From positions 434,001-498,000 of the forward strand of contig NZ_JAHDAU010000002.1 of assembly GCF_021991835.1 (NCBI RefSeq): 64,000 bases of DNA, written 5' to 3'. Below the pieces are notes generated by a model. It had not been told where the DNA came from and did no database searches. It worked only from the letters and a program-made list of their open reading frames with translations. The stretch comes from Polaribacter sargassicola (GTDB lineage: Bacteria; Bacteroidota; Bacteroidia; Flavobacteriales; Flavobacteriaceae). Positions 21,357 through 31,159 of the stretch are shown here, one piece after another. Each line of letters starts with the position of its first letter. Position 1 is the stretch's first letter. The translations under genes and the position numbers were made by a program.

Positions 21357-22964
21357 TTACCACTTAGGAAATATTGAAACTTGCTCTGGTACAGGTTTAA
21401 CATTTGTTGTAGAATTTGCATCTCCATACCAATACACACCAACAGCATATTGCATATCACAATCTGCCCAACTCCAGACCTCCATATCTAATTTTAAAGA
21501 ACTACTAAAAGGCATGCCATCTAAAGCTCTAGTTCTTGTTTCTGTACTATAACCTTGTGTATTTCTCTCGTTACTAGTTTTTCTATTTAATTTATTATAT
21601 ACATTACTACGAGGCTGTGCATGAAATGGATGTTCATAAAAATCGGTACTGACTCCTCCCCAAGAATATGCATAATAATCTTCTGTACCCGTACCAAAAA
21701 TTGATGGAAACTTTTCTCCATCAACATATATTTTTTCATCACCTTCTCCCCACCATTTCTTAACAGGATTCATTACCGTTAATGCATCACCTACATAAAC
21801 ACCTCTACCCTTTATATCTATATAATTCCAATCAGAAAAAGGTCTTGTAGCTACAGGATATTGCTGACGAAAACCTGTATGAAAATACATAGAATTATCA
21901 TTCCATTGCCAATTTTCTACTTTCGTTTTAAATTTAAATTCTACTGGTTTTTCACCTAAATTAACAATACTTATTTTTGCTTCTTTTTGATAAGGCATTA
22001 CCCATTTACAAGACAAAGTACCATCTTCTGCAACTGTTCTGTACCATCCTTTAAAAGGATGCAAACCAACTCCTGTCCCAAAAAAATCTCCAATAGGACA
22101 CCAAACAGTTTGCTTTCCATCAAAATTAATTTTGATAATAACTGAACGTGTAACTGTAGAATCTTGATAACTCTTTAATTTTAGCGATAACTCTTTTAGA
22201 GCTGCTTCTCCTTTCTGTAAACTAAAAACCTTTTCTTGATTTGGTTTAAGATGGTAAGTTTTATCATTTTTTTCTAATTTGTTTTTAGTACCTACACTTA
22301 AAAGTGTTTTAGCTACTTTTTGAATTGTTGATTTTGCTAAATTATAATCTTGTAAGGTGAATGTTTTTACAGCTGTTTCTTTAGGATATTCTCTGTAAGT
22401 AAACTGAAAGAAAAATGGACGTTCTGTAACTGTAATTTTACATCTTTTTGCATACGGAATAGGAAAAAAAGAAACTGCAGATCGTAATGATTTATGTGCT
22501 AATGGAAAAGGTATAACTCCATCTCCGTTTAACAACTCTAACATATTACCTTCTAAAGCAGGAGTTTCTGAACCATCTAAATAGAATTTAATAATACTGT
22601 TTGTATTTGAATTTTTAGGATTTTTAAAAGGCATCCAAGTACGCACAATTGTACCGGCTCCTTTATGGTCCATTAAAACCCATTCTTTTTGTCCATTTTT
22701 TTCTTCAATTCTAATAAAATTATGGTCTTTTTCATTTGAATTAAAATCATGATTCTCAAACCAACCTACTGTATCTTTTGGGCTTACAGAAGCTCTATTA
22801 TAACTACTTTGTTGTTTTAATCTAAAATTAGATTCGGGAAATTGAGCTAATTTTTCTCTATCAACCATTTCATTTAACAAAGATTTAATGGTAATTGTTT
22901 TATCTTTATTATTACATGATACAATACATATCAAAATAATTATTAATAGTAACTTTTGTTTCAT
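21357..22964 (-). CDS. GH172 (DUF2961) glycosidase, lipoprotein
   Basis: 535 aa with a lipobox (ICIVSC, Cys17). Conserved DUF2961/GH172 segments: WVLMDHKGAGTIVRTW near the N-terminus, GDFFGTG in the middle, and FGTGTEDYYAYSWGG with candidate catalytic E428. Characterised GH172 enzymes act on alpha-D-fructofuranosides, difructose anhydrides and D-arabinofuranosides. Here the natural sugar is unknown, but a furanose or a similarly shaped unit in the polysaccharide would fit. It is 82 bp downstream of the GH30-like gene and 82 bp upstream of the broken GH43. Confidence 0.82.
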   Translation of the reverse strand: MKQKLLLIIILICIVSCNNKDKTITIKSLLNEMVDREKLAQFPESNFRLKQQSSYNRASVSPKDTVGWFENHDFNSNEKDHNFIRIEEKNGQKEWVLMDHKGAGTIVRTWMPFKNPKNSNTNSIIKFYLDGSETPALEGNMLELLNGDGVIPFPLAHKSLRSAVSFFPIPYAKRCKITVTERPFFFQFTYREYPKETAVKTFTLQDYNLAKSTIQKVAKTLLSVGTKNKLEKNDKTYHLKPNQEKVFSLQKGEAALKELSLKLKSYQDSTVTRSVIIKINFDGKQTVWCPIGDFFGTGVGLHPFKGWYRTVAEDGTLSCKWVMPYQKEAKISIVNLGEKPVEFKFKTKVENWQWNDNSMYFHTGFRQQYPVATRPFSDWNYIDIKGRGVYVGDALTVMNPVKKWWGEGDEKIYVDGEKFPSIFGTGTEDYYAYSWGGVSTDFYEHPFHAQPRSNVYNKLNRKTSNERNTQGYSTETRTRALDGMPFSSSLKLDMEVWSWADCDMQYAVGVYWYGDANSTTNVKPVPEQVSIFPKW

Positions 22965-23045
22965 TCTAATATAAGAGAGTTAAAAGATTATTTTAGTTAA
23001 ATATATTGCTGCAATAAACAATCATAATTATTATATAGTATCAAC

Positions 23046-24548
23046 TTAATCTTTAATTATAATTTTATCCTTAAAAACATTTGCTCCTGCCTTTACGGAA
23101 ATAATATACATTCCAGAAGAAAGTTTTTTATTCAATACAATTTTAGAGTCGTAATTTCTAGTTTCAGAATAGACTTCTTTACCTACTAATGAGTATATTT
23201 TTATAACCACATCTTCTAAATCATTAATTAAAGGAAGGTTAAGTTGAAAATTACCATTTGAAGGATTAGGAGTTATTTTAATAAATTGTTTTTCTTCTCT
23301 AAAAACATCATCAACATCTAAAACAGACATATTTAAATCAAATTTTAAATGTGAATATGATGTTTTAGGTACTGTAATACTCCAATCAGAAACATCCGTT
23401 ATATTGTAGGTTGATGAAGTACCAATATCGGTTGATGTCCATATCTTTCTAGTTACTACACCATTTGCTCTGTAATCATTTAATAATTGTAAATTAACTG
23501 TATTGTCATTTGTGTTTTTGTTAATAATATGAACGTCTAATGTTGAATTATTACCAAATACTACTACTTTAATATTACCATCATTAGAACTAGAAGTTAC
23601 TACATTTCCTTTTGAATTATTTACAATATTCTGAAAACCACTATATTTTATAGGCAATTTACTTCCGTTAGCATAAACAAATCGCTTACAAACTTGATAA
23701 AATATAATACTTTCTACACCTCCTCTAATAGGTGCAAAAATATTATCCATACCAGCAATAAGTAGGTCAATATTATCACCTGTTGAATATCTAGTTGATT
23801 CTGTGTACCAAACTGGATCTTCAGAAATTGCCACAAGAGACTCCCAACTACTATCCCAATTTGCTTCATCAATTGTTGTATCATCATAAAAATGAGAACC
23901 AACTACATCTACTCTATCTTCAATATCATCAACAGCAGCAACAGAAGATAGTAGTGCCCATCTTTCTACACCAACCATTTTTGTGTCTCCCAATTTTGTC
24001 ATTTGATTTATAATCTTAACATAATCAGAATCGTCTCCTGGATCTTCATTATATGGCCCTAAATAATCAATTGTTATTCCTGCATCGGTCATTCTTTCCA
24101 TAAAACTATCTAAGTATTTTGAATATGCCGTAATGTTTAAACTATACACATTATAATCGCAACAACCTGTCCATCCAGAAGGAAACTTTGATGCTCCATG
24201 ATGATTTACACCATAACCATCTCCATTTGCTATACTTGCAAAAATTTTAACCTCTGGATTATAAACCTTAACAGAGTTAATTACTTTTATAACGTTATCA
24301 TAAATAGGATCATCTATAGTTTGTAAAGCAAAAATAGGAACTCTTAGTATCTTTAAATCTATGTCTAAAAATAGTTTTCTAGACACCTCATCTGTGTTAC
24401 CTTCTGCCCAAGATTTTATTGTTAATTTATTATCTCCACCAAAGACAACTTCTTGATTTAATTCGGATGGATTTATGTTTATTATACTTGTTTGAGAATA
24501 TGTATTGACCATAAAGATCAATAGAATTATTGTTATTCTTAATTTCAT
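23046..24548 (-). CDS. GH30-like clan GH-A glycosidase with T9SS sorting domain
   Basis: 500 aa. Signal peptide (about 1-18), then a compact TIM-barrel enzyme. VVFGGDNKL and VKVYNPEVKIFASIANGDGY match the corresponding segments of the GH30-like proteins at 1-1355 and 41524-43620. Candidate acid/base is E168 (LGPYNED), candidate nucleophile E250 (VWYTEST). The last ~80 residues (ITPNPSNGNFQLNLP to KDKIIIKD) are a Por-type A sorting domain, so it should be exported by T9SS and act outside the cell. It is the first gene of its unit and follows a -7 box and operator-like site. Distance from canonical GH30 makes the exact family uncertain. Confidence 0.83.
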   Translation of the reverse strand: MKLRITIILLIFMVNTYSQTSIININPSELNQEVVFGGDNKLTIKSWAEGNTDEVSRKLFLDIDLKILRVPIFALQTIDDPIYDNVIKVINSVKVYNPEVKIFASIANGDGYGVNHHGASKFPSGWTGCCDYNVYSLNITAYSKYLDSFMERMTDAGITIDYLGPYNEDPGDDSDYVKIINQMTKLGDTKMVGVERWALLSSVAAVDDIEDRVDVVGSHFYDDTTIDEANWDSSWESLVAISEDPVWYTESTRYSTGDNIDLLIAGMDNIFAPIRGGVESIIFYQVCKRFVYANGSKLPIKYSGFQNIVNNSKGNVVTSSSNDGNIKVVVFGNNSTLDVHIINKNTNDNTVNLQLLNDYRANGVVTRKIWTSTDIGTSSTYNITDVSDWSITVPKTSYSHLKFDLNMSVLDVDDVFREEKQFIKITPNPSNGNFQLNLPLINDLEDVVIKIYSLVGKEVYSETRNYDSKIVLNKKLSSGMYIISVKAGANVFKDKIIIKD

Positions 24549-24619
24549 TATTATCCTTATTTTTATTTCTGATCTATTAAGTGCTATACTATCTCTAAAG
24601 ACATACTATCTAGCTTCCT

Positions 24620-24627
24620 CAAAATTA
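24620..24627 (-). promoter_or_regulatory. -7 promoter box for the 24548-18821 unit
   Basis: The minus strand reads TAATTTTG, matching the Bacteroidota TAnnTTTG -7 consensus. It lies about 70 bp upstream of the ATG and exactly 40 bp from the operator-like core at 24667-24676. No convincing -33 TTG is seen, which fits activator dependence. Confidence 0.5.
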
Positions 24628-24666
24628 TCAAAATTTACTCCTTTATAATTCTCATTTGATATGTAC

Positions 24667-24676
24667 AAATGTTGCA
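24667..24676 (-). promoter_or_regulatory. Operator-like element B
   Basis: Plus-strand AAATGTTGCA, preceded by GTAC in place of the GTAA seen at the import-operon and 30.1-kb sites. One copy of the element shared by PUL promoters; a likely HTCS target by inference. Confidence 0.55.
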
Positions 24677-24746
24677 GAAACAGCATCATAACATTTTTTT
24701 TGTAAAAATTTTAAATCATTTTTTTAAAATTTATTATGCATAAAAA

Positions 24747-24778
24747 AAAGCAGCATCTGTATGATTAGATGCTGCTTT
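24747..24778 (-). terminator. Rho-independent terminator after GH128 gene
   Basis: A perfect 12-bp stem (24747-24758 / 24767-24778) with an 8-base loop, followed on the minus strand by a run of eight T. It lies 25 bp past the stop of the gene at 24803 and separates it from the next unit. Confidence 0.9.
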
Positions 24779-24802
24779 ATTAAAAATTTTATATTATTAT
24801 TT

Positions 24803-26977
24803 CTAATTGTTTATTATTATTTTTTTGGTTAGCATATTCTCACCAGAAATAATTTGCACCAAATAAACTCCATTCGTTAAATTAGATACATCTATCTGTT
24901 TTGGTGTATTTGTTTTTACCAAAACTTCTTTACCATATAAATTTAAAATTTTAACAATTGTATTTTTATGTAATGAAGAGTCTGTATAATTAATTGTAAG
25001 TAACTGATTTGTTACTGGATTAGGATAAAGACTTACTACATCTATTTTTTCAGAACCCGATACAGATAGAGCTCCTTGTTCATAGATTTCTTGTATGTAT
25101 GAAGGTGCTGGCGAATAAAAATTTCTGTAGAAATGTCCTATTAGATTTAGTTCTCCGTTAGTTGTACCTCCTATACCTGTAGAAGATCCAAAAAAGTAAT
25201 ACCAATTATAGCGCTCAATAAAATCAGATTCTTCAAGAACCTCTACTAAGCCTTCTATATTGGCAAGACCTTCTAAAATAGAAAGATCTTGCGAACCTAT
25301 ATTAGGGTTTCCATAATTAAATTCTGTAACCCAAATTGGAAGATCATATCTATCATGAAGCCCTTTAAATCTCTCTATAAAAGTCTCCGGAGAACGACGG
25401 ATATAATCATGTGCCGGTATAAAATCAACACGATAACCACGTATTATACATAAATCCATAAATTCTTGAATCCAAGAACCAGAATTAAATGAATCATTTG
25501 TAGCACTATATTGTATATTTTCTACACCCGGAGCACCAAGTCTAAGACCAGAAGCTAATAATTTTTCATAAGATTCTAAAGCCTCTTCTACTGTTAAATT
25601 AGATTGATCTGAGTTATCAGGCTCATTAAATGCCATTAAATGATTTAAAGACATATCTCTTCCAATCGCTTCCATATTTTCTAATGAGGTCCATCTATCT
25701 GCAGTACTCCAAGCCATTGGCACAAATTGCACTTCTGGAATTCTTTCTGATGATGATAAATCCCAATTGTAATGCCAAGTAGTATTATAATTATCTGAAG
25801 TTGCCCAATTTACATCTCCTAAACTTCCTTTTTTACCAACAGGATACCAAGGACTAACGCGAATAAAAGATATTGTTTTTTGTAACTCTTCTGGTAAATT
25901 AATAGCTAAATCATGATCTTGAGCTATATAAACTTTACTTACACCCAACCCATTTACGTCTTGAGCAAATGTTACCATATAACCTTGTTCTAGGGTAAAA
26001 GAAACAGCCCAATCATTATACTCTTCTAAACCTCCATTATAATATCCACAATAAATTTCATGCTCTGTCCCCGAAAAGTCATACTCAGAATAAATTTTTA
26101 AAACAGGATCATTTACACGAGTTGCTTCAAATACAACCTTTGCTGCCTCTAATTCTGATAAAGCACTTTCTAGTTCTGTAGAAGTTGCACTACAATTAGA
26201 TAAAACTGTGTTTGCAGAATCAACAGCTAATTGAAATGCATCTATTGCTTCTTGAGGATATTGCCCATAACTATCACCTGCAAATGAAGATGATAATAAT
26301 GTTTCACAATCACTTACACTATTTACAAGTGCTAAACGATCATCCTCTAAACCAATTACAGAGATATTATCAAAGAAGAAACGTCCTTCATTACTATACA
26401 TATATGTTAATTGAATATCTATTTTAGCTACATCTTGTGTTGTTTCTAAAAAAGGAATATCAGAAGCCATTAAAACTCCATTATTATAAAAATCTAATGT
26501 TTGATTTTCTATATTGGCATTTAAAGAAATTGAATACTTAGTGTTAGAAGCATAATTTGCTGTTATTAAATTACCTGTATAACCAGCTGGCACACCTTGA
26601 TTTAAACTACTAGCATATCTAATTTTTTTATTACCTAATAAACCCAATCCAACACTTGCTATATATTCTCCTGTAGAAGATACTAGATTTACATAACAAG
26701 TAACATAATTACGCGTACTTTGCACCTCAAAAGCATAAGAAAAATTACTAGTAACAGGTGTAAAATTTCTGTATACCGATGGGTTACTTGTTGTAAAATC
26801 TAACTTTAACTGTCCGTCTTCTACAGTTACCCGATCTGTAGTATTATACTCTACCCATTCTTCTGGCAGTGCAGATTCATCAAAAGTGTCATTTATTACT
26901 GTTCCACAAGGATTACTCTGAGAAAAAGCATAAAATGTTAAAAAAATAAAAATAATAGATGTAATTTTTGTCTTCAT
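24803..26977 (-). CDS. GH128-like glycosidase with LamG-like, FIVAR and beta/gamma-crystallin-like domains, T9SS cargo
   Basis: 724 aa. In order: signal peptide (1-19); a LamG-like beta-sandwich (about 25-210); a helical FIVAR-like segment (about 225-287); a beta/gamma-crystallin-like domain (about 293-375: IYSEYDFSGTEHEIYCGYYN, later GYMVTFAQDVNG); a GH128/Asl1-type catalytic core (about 415-640); and a Por-type A sorting domain (about 650-724). Candidate acid/base is E452 (LMAFNEPDNS), nucleophile E552 (WVTEFNYGNP). GH128 enzymes are usually beta-1,3-glucanases, so either the polymer has similar linkages or the specificity has changed. It forms its own transcription unit between two terminators, and no operator copy was found in front of it. 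Confidence 0.83.
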   Translation of the reverse strand: MKTKITSIIFIFLTFYAFSQSNPCGTVINDTFDESALPEEWVEYNTTDRVTVEDGQLKLDFTTSNPSVYRNFTPVTSNFSYAFEVQSTRNYVTCYVNLVSSTGEYIASVGLGLLGNKKIRYASSLNQGVPAGYTGNLITANYASNTKYSISLNANIENQTLDFYNNGVLMASDIPFLETTQDVAKIDIQLTYMYSNEGRFFFDNISVIGLEDDRLALVNSVSDCETLLSSSFAGDSYGQYPQEAIDAFQLAVDSANTVLSNCSATSTELESALSELEAAKVVFEATRVNDPVLKIYSEYDFSGTEHEIYCGYYNGGLEEYNDWAVSFTLEQGYMVTFAQDVNGLGVSKVYIAQDHDLAINLPEELQKTISFIRVSPWYPVGKKGSLGDVNWATSDNYNTTWHYNWDLSSSERIPEVQFVPMAWSTADRWTSLENMEAIGRDMSLNHLMAFNEPDNSDQSNLTVEEALESYEKLLASGLRLGAPGVENIQYSATNDSFNSGSWIQEFMDLCIIRGYRVDFIPAHDYIRRSPETFIERFKGLHDRYDLPIWVTEFNYGNPNIGSQDLSILEGLANIEGLVEVLEESDFIERYNWYYFFGSSTGIGGTTNGELNLIGHFYRNFYSPAPSYIQEIYEQGALSVSGSEKIDVVSLYPNPVTNQLLTINYTDSSLHKNTIVKILNLYGKEVLVKTNTPKQIDVSNLTNGVYLVQIISGENMLTKKIIINN

Positions 26978-27197
26978 GAAATTTGAGGTTTAATAAATTT
27001 TTTGTTAGTTTTTTATCAAAATTTATTACTACATATTTTTTATTTAACATTAACCAGTTAAAATTATCAAATAGTATAGCTTTTTAAACTTTATATTACT
27101 AATACGTTAATTTATTGTTTTACCCTTAGTCTAATTTTATTTTTCTTAAGACATCTTAATACTTTACTGCATAAAACCGTATAAAATGATATTAAAA

Positions 27198-27228
27198 AAA
27201 GGTTAAATAGAAAAACTACCTAACCTTT
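27198..27228 (-). terminator. Terminator after GH29 gene
   Basis: An 8-bp stem AAAGGTTA / TAACCTTT (27198-27205 / 27221-27228) lies 15 bp past the GH29 stop. On the minus strand a T7 run overlaps and follows the stem. The rest of the 265-bp gap up to 26978 is AT-rich, with no clear promoter found. Confidence 0.8.
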
Positions 27229-27242
27229 ATTAGTACATTATA

Positions 27243-28373
27243 TTATACATTTAAAATACCATCCCAACCTTTGTTTTTAATTTCTTTACCTACTTCTCGT
27301 AAAACCTTTACGTCTTCTGGATGCATTTCTCCTGATGGTAATGGCCCAGTGTTTAATAATAAATTAGCAGGATAACTCGCGGCTTTTTTAAGCATTTCAA
27401 TTACTTCTTCTTTATTTTTATGTTTTCCATCTTGTGCTTTCATATATCCCCAACCTTTACGCTGTAAATGGTCGCAAATTTCTAAAGGTGTATCTGTACT
27501 CCCTTTTTTAAATTTACGTTCTGGAGCTAAAAAATCTTCTGTACCAATCATTCCTTGTTTATATGAAACCAAAGTTTGTGGTTGTTTTGAGTGTATTAAA
27601 TCGTATAATTCTTGTAATTTAAATTTACTTCTATCTCCAGAGGCTGGTGTTGAAAATCCATCTAACCAAATTCCAGCAATTTGAGAGTAATTGGTTAATA
27701 GCTCATCAACTTGATTAGTCATAAATTCTAAATATTTTTCTAAATGATGCTCTTTTCCATACTTATAATATGGCTCCTTAGTTTCATATTTAGGTCTTGC
27801 TGCTCCTCCCCATTTATCGTTATTTGGCGCATGAGGGTGTTGCCAATCTCTTCCGTGAGAATAATATAAGAAAAAAGCCAATCCTTTTTTATTACATTGC
27901 TCAGAAAGCTCTGCTACTAAATCTCTTTTTGCAGGAGAATTTGTACTCTTAAAATCGCTATATTTTGTATCCCATAAGCAAAAACTATCATGATGACGGG
28001 TGGTTAAATTTATGTATTTCATACCAGCTTCTAACGCTAAATCTGTAATAAAATCTGCATCAAATTTTTCTGCTGTAAACTTATCTTTCAATTTTGCATA
28101 CTCAGCTACATGTATTTTCTCATTATACATAACCCACTCATGTCTTCCTAAAATTGAGTATAAGCCATAGTGAATAAACATACCGTATTTAGCACTCTTA
28201 AACCAATCTATAGACGCTTTTCGTGGATTATTTGAATAACTATTTTTATAATCTGTTAAATAATTTGGCACATCTGTTCCGGTAGTATTTATTAAACCTT
28301 TACAACTTGTCATTAAAAGTGCTCCTGCGGTTCCTAAAGCAGAAAGTTGCATAAATTTTCTTCTATCTATCAT
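27243..28373 (-). CDS. GH29 alpha-L-fucosidase (or alpha-L-galactosidase)
   Basis: 376 aa. The N-terminus has a twin-arginine-like DRRKFMQLSALG followed by a lipobox (LLMTSC, Cys24), suggesting a Tat-exported lipoprotein. The GH29 TIM barrel shows KYGMFIHYGLYS, LTTRHHDSFCLWD, LYYSHGRDW and the nucleophile site GIWLDGF with D238. It is short, lacking the extra C-terminal beta-sandwich of larger GH29 enzymes. It retains configuration and removes terminal alpha-L-fucose; some PUL members prefer L-galactose. It lies 18 bp downstream of a sulfatase, so desulfation and defucosylation are probably coupled. Confidence 0.92.
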   Translation of the reverse strand: MIDRRKFMQLSALGTAGALLMTSCKGLINTTGTDVPNYLTDYKNSYSNNPRKASIDWFKSAKYGMFIHYGLYSILGRHEWVMYNEKIHVAEYAKLKDKFTAEKFDADFITDLALEAGMKYINLTTRHHDSFCLWDTKYSDFKSTNSPAKRDLVAELSEQCNKKGLAFFLYYSHGRDWQHPHAPNNDKWGGAARPKYETKEPYYKYGKEHHLEKYLEFMTNQVDELLTNYSQIAGIWLDGFSTPASGDRSKFKLQELYDLIHSKQPQTLVSYKQGMIGTEDFLAPERKFKKGSTDTPLEICDHLQRKGWGYMKAQDGKHKNKEEVIEMLKKAASYPANLLLNTGPLPSGEMHPEDVKVLREVGKEIKNKGWDGILNV

Positions 28374-28391
28374 AAAAATATTTTTTATTTT

Positions 28392-29903
28392 TTAGTGATT
28401 TGTTTTTTTAACATTACTTAAATCAACACCTTTAAAATATTTATCTAAAATATATTTTGGTTGTTTATTATCTGGTCTTTGCTTTAATTTTTTATAATCA
28501 TATTCCATTGGCAAAATTTTATCAGGATTCATGTTTGCGGTATCATCTGTAGACTTATACCAACCTGCCATTAAACTAGATAACTCTTTAACTTTATCTT
28601 TATATTCTGGCTTATATGCTAAATTATTTATCTCTATAGAATCTTTTACCAAATTAAATAATTGTTGATAATTTTGTTTTGGGTATTTAATTAATTTCCA
28701 CTCATTTGTTCTAACGGCTCTTACAGTGTTTCTATACACAGTATATAAAGATTTACGAGTTTCCATGTTTTTACCTTTTAATAAAGGTGTAAAAGATTTA
28801 CCATCTATTGCTGTTGGTTTTGGTAACTCACATAAATCTGTAAGTGTGGGAAAAATATCGAATAAATAAAGTAAAGCATCACTTTTTTGATTTTTAGTAA
28901 TACCTGGACCACTTATTATTAAAGGAACTTTTGTACTGTGTTCATACAAGTTTTGTTTACCTAATAAACCATGACTCCCTATTCCTAATCCATTATCTGA
29001 AGCAAAAACAATAATTGTATTATCAAATAAATTTTTATTTTTTAAAGTTTGAATAATGTCTCCTATACGCTTATCCATATGGCTTATTAATGCATAATAA
29101 TCAGCCAGAGAAGCTCTTATCATTTCTGGTGTTCTAGGCCAAGGACCTAATGTTTCATCTCTTATATTCATATTATCAAACTTAAAAGGATGCCATCCTT
29201 TAAAATTGCCAGGTAGCGGCATTGCTTCGTCTTTATACATACCTATATAATCTTCTCGTGGAGATCTTGGATCATGAGGGGCATTAAAAGCTACATAGCA
29301 AAAAAAGGGTTTTTCTGTTCCTTCTTTTGCATAATTATTTAAATAATCAATGGCAGAATCTGCAAATATATCTGTAGAAAATCCTTTTTTAACTGGTTTT
29401 GTTAATTTTCCATTTTTGTCTAAATCTCTAACAGGCGCATTAAAATAATCTGTCATTCCCATTGTCATCACATTTTTTCCTTTATCAAAACTAGCTTCAA
29501 AAGCAGAAGGCTCGTTATGCCACTTACCTGTACCAAAAGACTCGTAACCAAATTGATTAAAATACATAGGCATAGTGGTAACTCCGTCTAATTTTTCGTA
29601 CACATGAAAAAGACTTTTACCACTCATTAACATAGCTCTACTAGGTGCACATATTGCTCCTTGGTTCCCCCCCATAACATATGTATTCTTAAAACTAACA
29701 CCTGTCTGTGCTAGTTTGTCTACATTAGGTGTACTTATATAACCATTGCCATTAGCCCCTAAAGCATCTGCTCTCTGATCATCAGAAAAAATAAATAATA
29801 TATTGGGTTTTTTTTTATTTATTTTCTGATTTTGACTTATTACACTATAATTAAAACTAAAAATAAAGACTAGGAGTAGTGATTTTACAATATTTATTTT
29901 CAT
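28392..29903 (-). CDS. S1 family sulfatase
   Basis: 503 aa with a signal peptide ending near SVISQ. Metal-binding NILFIFSDDQRAD block, formylglycine site C85 in CAPSR, second metal block VFASDNGLG, and a substrate-loop His in GSHGLLGKQNLYEHS. The DDQ variant and the LLGKQNLYEH motif place it among choline-sulfatase/iduronate-sulfatase-like S1 members. Subfamily not assigned. First gene of a two-gene unit with GH29, with operator-like element C upstream. Confidence 0.9.
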   Translation of the reverse strand: MKINIVKSLLLVFIFSFNYSVISQNQKINKKKPNILFIFSDDQRADALGANGNGYISTPNVDKLAQTGVSFKNTYVMGGNQGAICAPSRAMLMSGKSLFHVYEKLDGVTTMPMYFNQFGYESFGTGKWHNEPSAFEASFDKGKNVMTMGMTDYFNAPVRDLDKNGKLTKPVKKGFSTDIFADSAIDYLNNYAKEGTEKPFFCYVAFNAPHDPRSPREDYIGMYKDEAMPLPGNFKGWHPFKFDNMNIRDETLGPWPRTPEMIRASLADYYALISHMDKRIGDIIQTLKNKNLFDNTIIVFASDNGLGIGSHGLLGKQNLYEHSTKVPLIISGPGITKNQKSDALLYLFDIFPTLTDLCELPKPTAIDGKSFTPLLKGKNMETRKSLYTVYRNTVRAVRTNEWKLIKYPKQNYQQLFNLVKDSIEINNLAYKPEYKDKVKELSSLMAGWYKSTDDTANMNPDKILPMEYDYKKLKQRPDNKQPKYILDKYFKGVDLSNVKKTNH

Positions 29904-30241
29904 TATTTTAATGAGAGTTAAAATTTATAATTATTTATTTTTTAATATCTACTTTTCTCTTTATTAGAAAAAATATAAAACCAGAAGTAATTAATTTCAT
30001 AATAATGAAATTATTACACAACTAGCATTTCCTACAAATATATATCTTACAAAAACTTGTATAGTATTTACCAATATCAATAAGGGGTAACAAATGTTGC
30101 AATTCTTTAAAAAAGAATAATCATCTGCTTTTTCTTTTTTTTATACTTTGTTGTTTAAAATATTTCACTAAAAAAAATCGTCTAAAACAAAATTAGTTTA
30201 GACGATTTCTTACTAAGAAAAAACAAATTTTCTTTAATAAA
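29904..30241 (-). promoter_or_regulatory. Intergenic region with promoter and operator-like element C
   Basis: 338 bp between the DUF1735 gene and the sulfatase. A TATATTTG -7 box lies at 30035-30042 (minus strand). An extended operator-like element at 30079-30100 has an AAGGGGTAAC block joined to AAATGTTGC; its core is 50 bp from the box. The preceding unit's terminator is at 30175-30208. Confidence 0.6.
30175..30208 (-). terminator. Terminator after the SusCD-DUF1735 unit
   Basis: A perfect 12-bp stem (30175-30186 / 30197-30208) with a 10-base loop; a minus-strand T run overlaps and follows it. It lies 33 bp past the stop of the gene at 30242. Confidence 0.9.
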
Positions 30242-31132
30242 TTACCACTCTTCGAATCTTAAATCATACTCAACAGCTTGTCTTAGTATTAATGTATCAC
30301 TTACTTGATAATTGGTACCTCCGGCAGTGTAAGAATAATCTAGTGTAATAGATCTATCATCATTTACAATACCTGATCCTGCTAAATTTGTAATACCAGA
30401 ACTTGAATTATCAATAGTAACTATATTATCTTCTTCGTTTATATTAATCACAAAGTTTTGATTATTTAAAGCACCTATTCCTGGTGTGCGAATAGAATTT
30501 CTATCTACAGTAGTCATTTCCCAAGTTTGGTTATTAATTAAATCTGATTCATTATATTCGATCTCATCTACAACTGCTCCCGAATCATCTAACTCTTTTT
30601 GAGTTCCTTTATGATAATAAACACCCGAATATTCGCTTATATATTTTACAACTAATACAGTATAATCTTTGGTATCTAAAATAGAATCTAAAGACGACTC
30701 TGTAATTCTAATTGGCAATGCATAAGTATTTTGAGTTGCTAAAGGATCACTTGTAAATAAATCTCTATTTAAAGATACAGTAACATCTCCTATAAACTCT
30801 CCTTTAGGAATATTCATTTGAGAATCATTACTTAACTGATAATATGCTTCTGGTAACAAAGTAAAACCACTAGCACCGCTTACTGTGTTTAAAAGATCTT
30901 CATCAATCTGAAAACTGGCATACTCTTCTACATCGTTTGTTCTTTTTCCACCTAAACTTACACCTACTTTAAATTCCATATTATCATAAGACACAATGGT
31001 TCTTAGAGGTTTTTGTGTAGCAAAATAGACTGTTGTGTAATCAAAATCTTCTATATAATCATCGTACTTCTCGCATGAACTAAACATAATAGTTAATGCT
31101 AATAATATTAAACTTATATTTTTTATTTTCAT
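30242..31132 (-). CDS. DUF1735-type surface lipoprotein, candidate glycan-binding protein
   Basis: 296 aa lipoprotein (IMFSSC, Cys20). The N-terminal segment TTVYFATQKPLRTIV is characteristic of the DUF1735/BT_3987-like N-terminal domain found beside SusD genes. The second half (from about 165, SGVYYHKGT) is a lipocalin-like or DUF4361-like beta domain. It has no catalytic signature. It is the last gene of the import operon, right after SusD, so surface glycan binding alongside SusD is the likely role. Confidence 0.8.
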   Translation of the reverse strand: MKIKNISLILLALTIMFSSCEKYDDYIEDFDYTTVYFATQKPLRTIVSYDNMEFKVGVSLGGKRTNDVEEYASFQIDEDLLNTVSGASGFTLLPEAYYQLSNDSQMNIPKGEFIGDVTVSLNRDLFTSDPLATQNTYALPIRITESSLDSILDTKDYTVLVVKYISEYSGVYYHKGTQKELDDSGAVVDEIEYNESDLINNQTWEMTTVDRNSIRTPGIGALNNQNFVININEEDNIVTIDNSSSGITNLAGSGIVNDDRSITLDYSYTAGGTNYQVSDTLILRQAVEYDLRFEEW

Positions 31133-31159
31133 TTGTACTGTTTTATAAATTATTAAATA

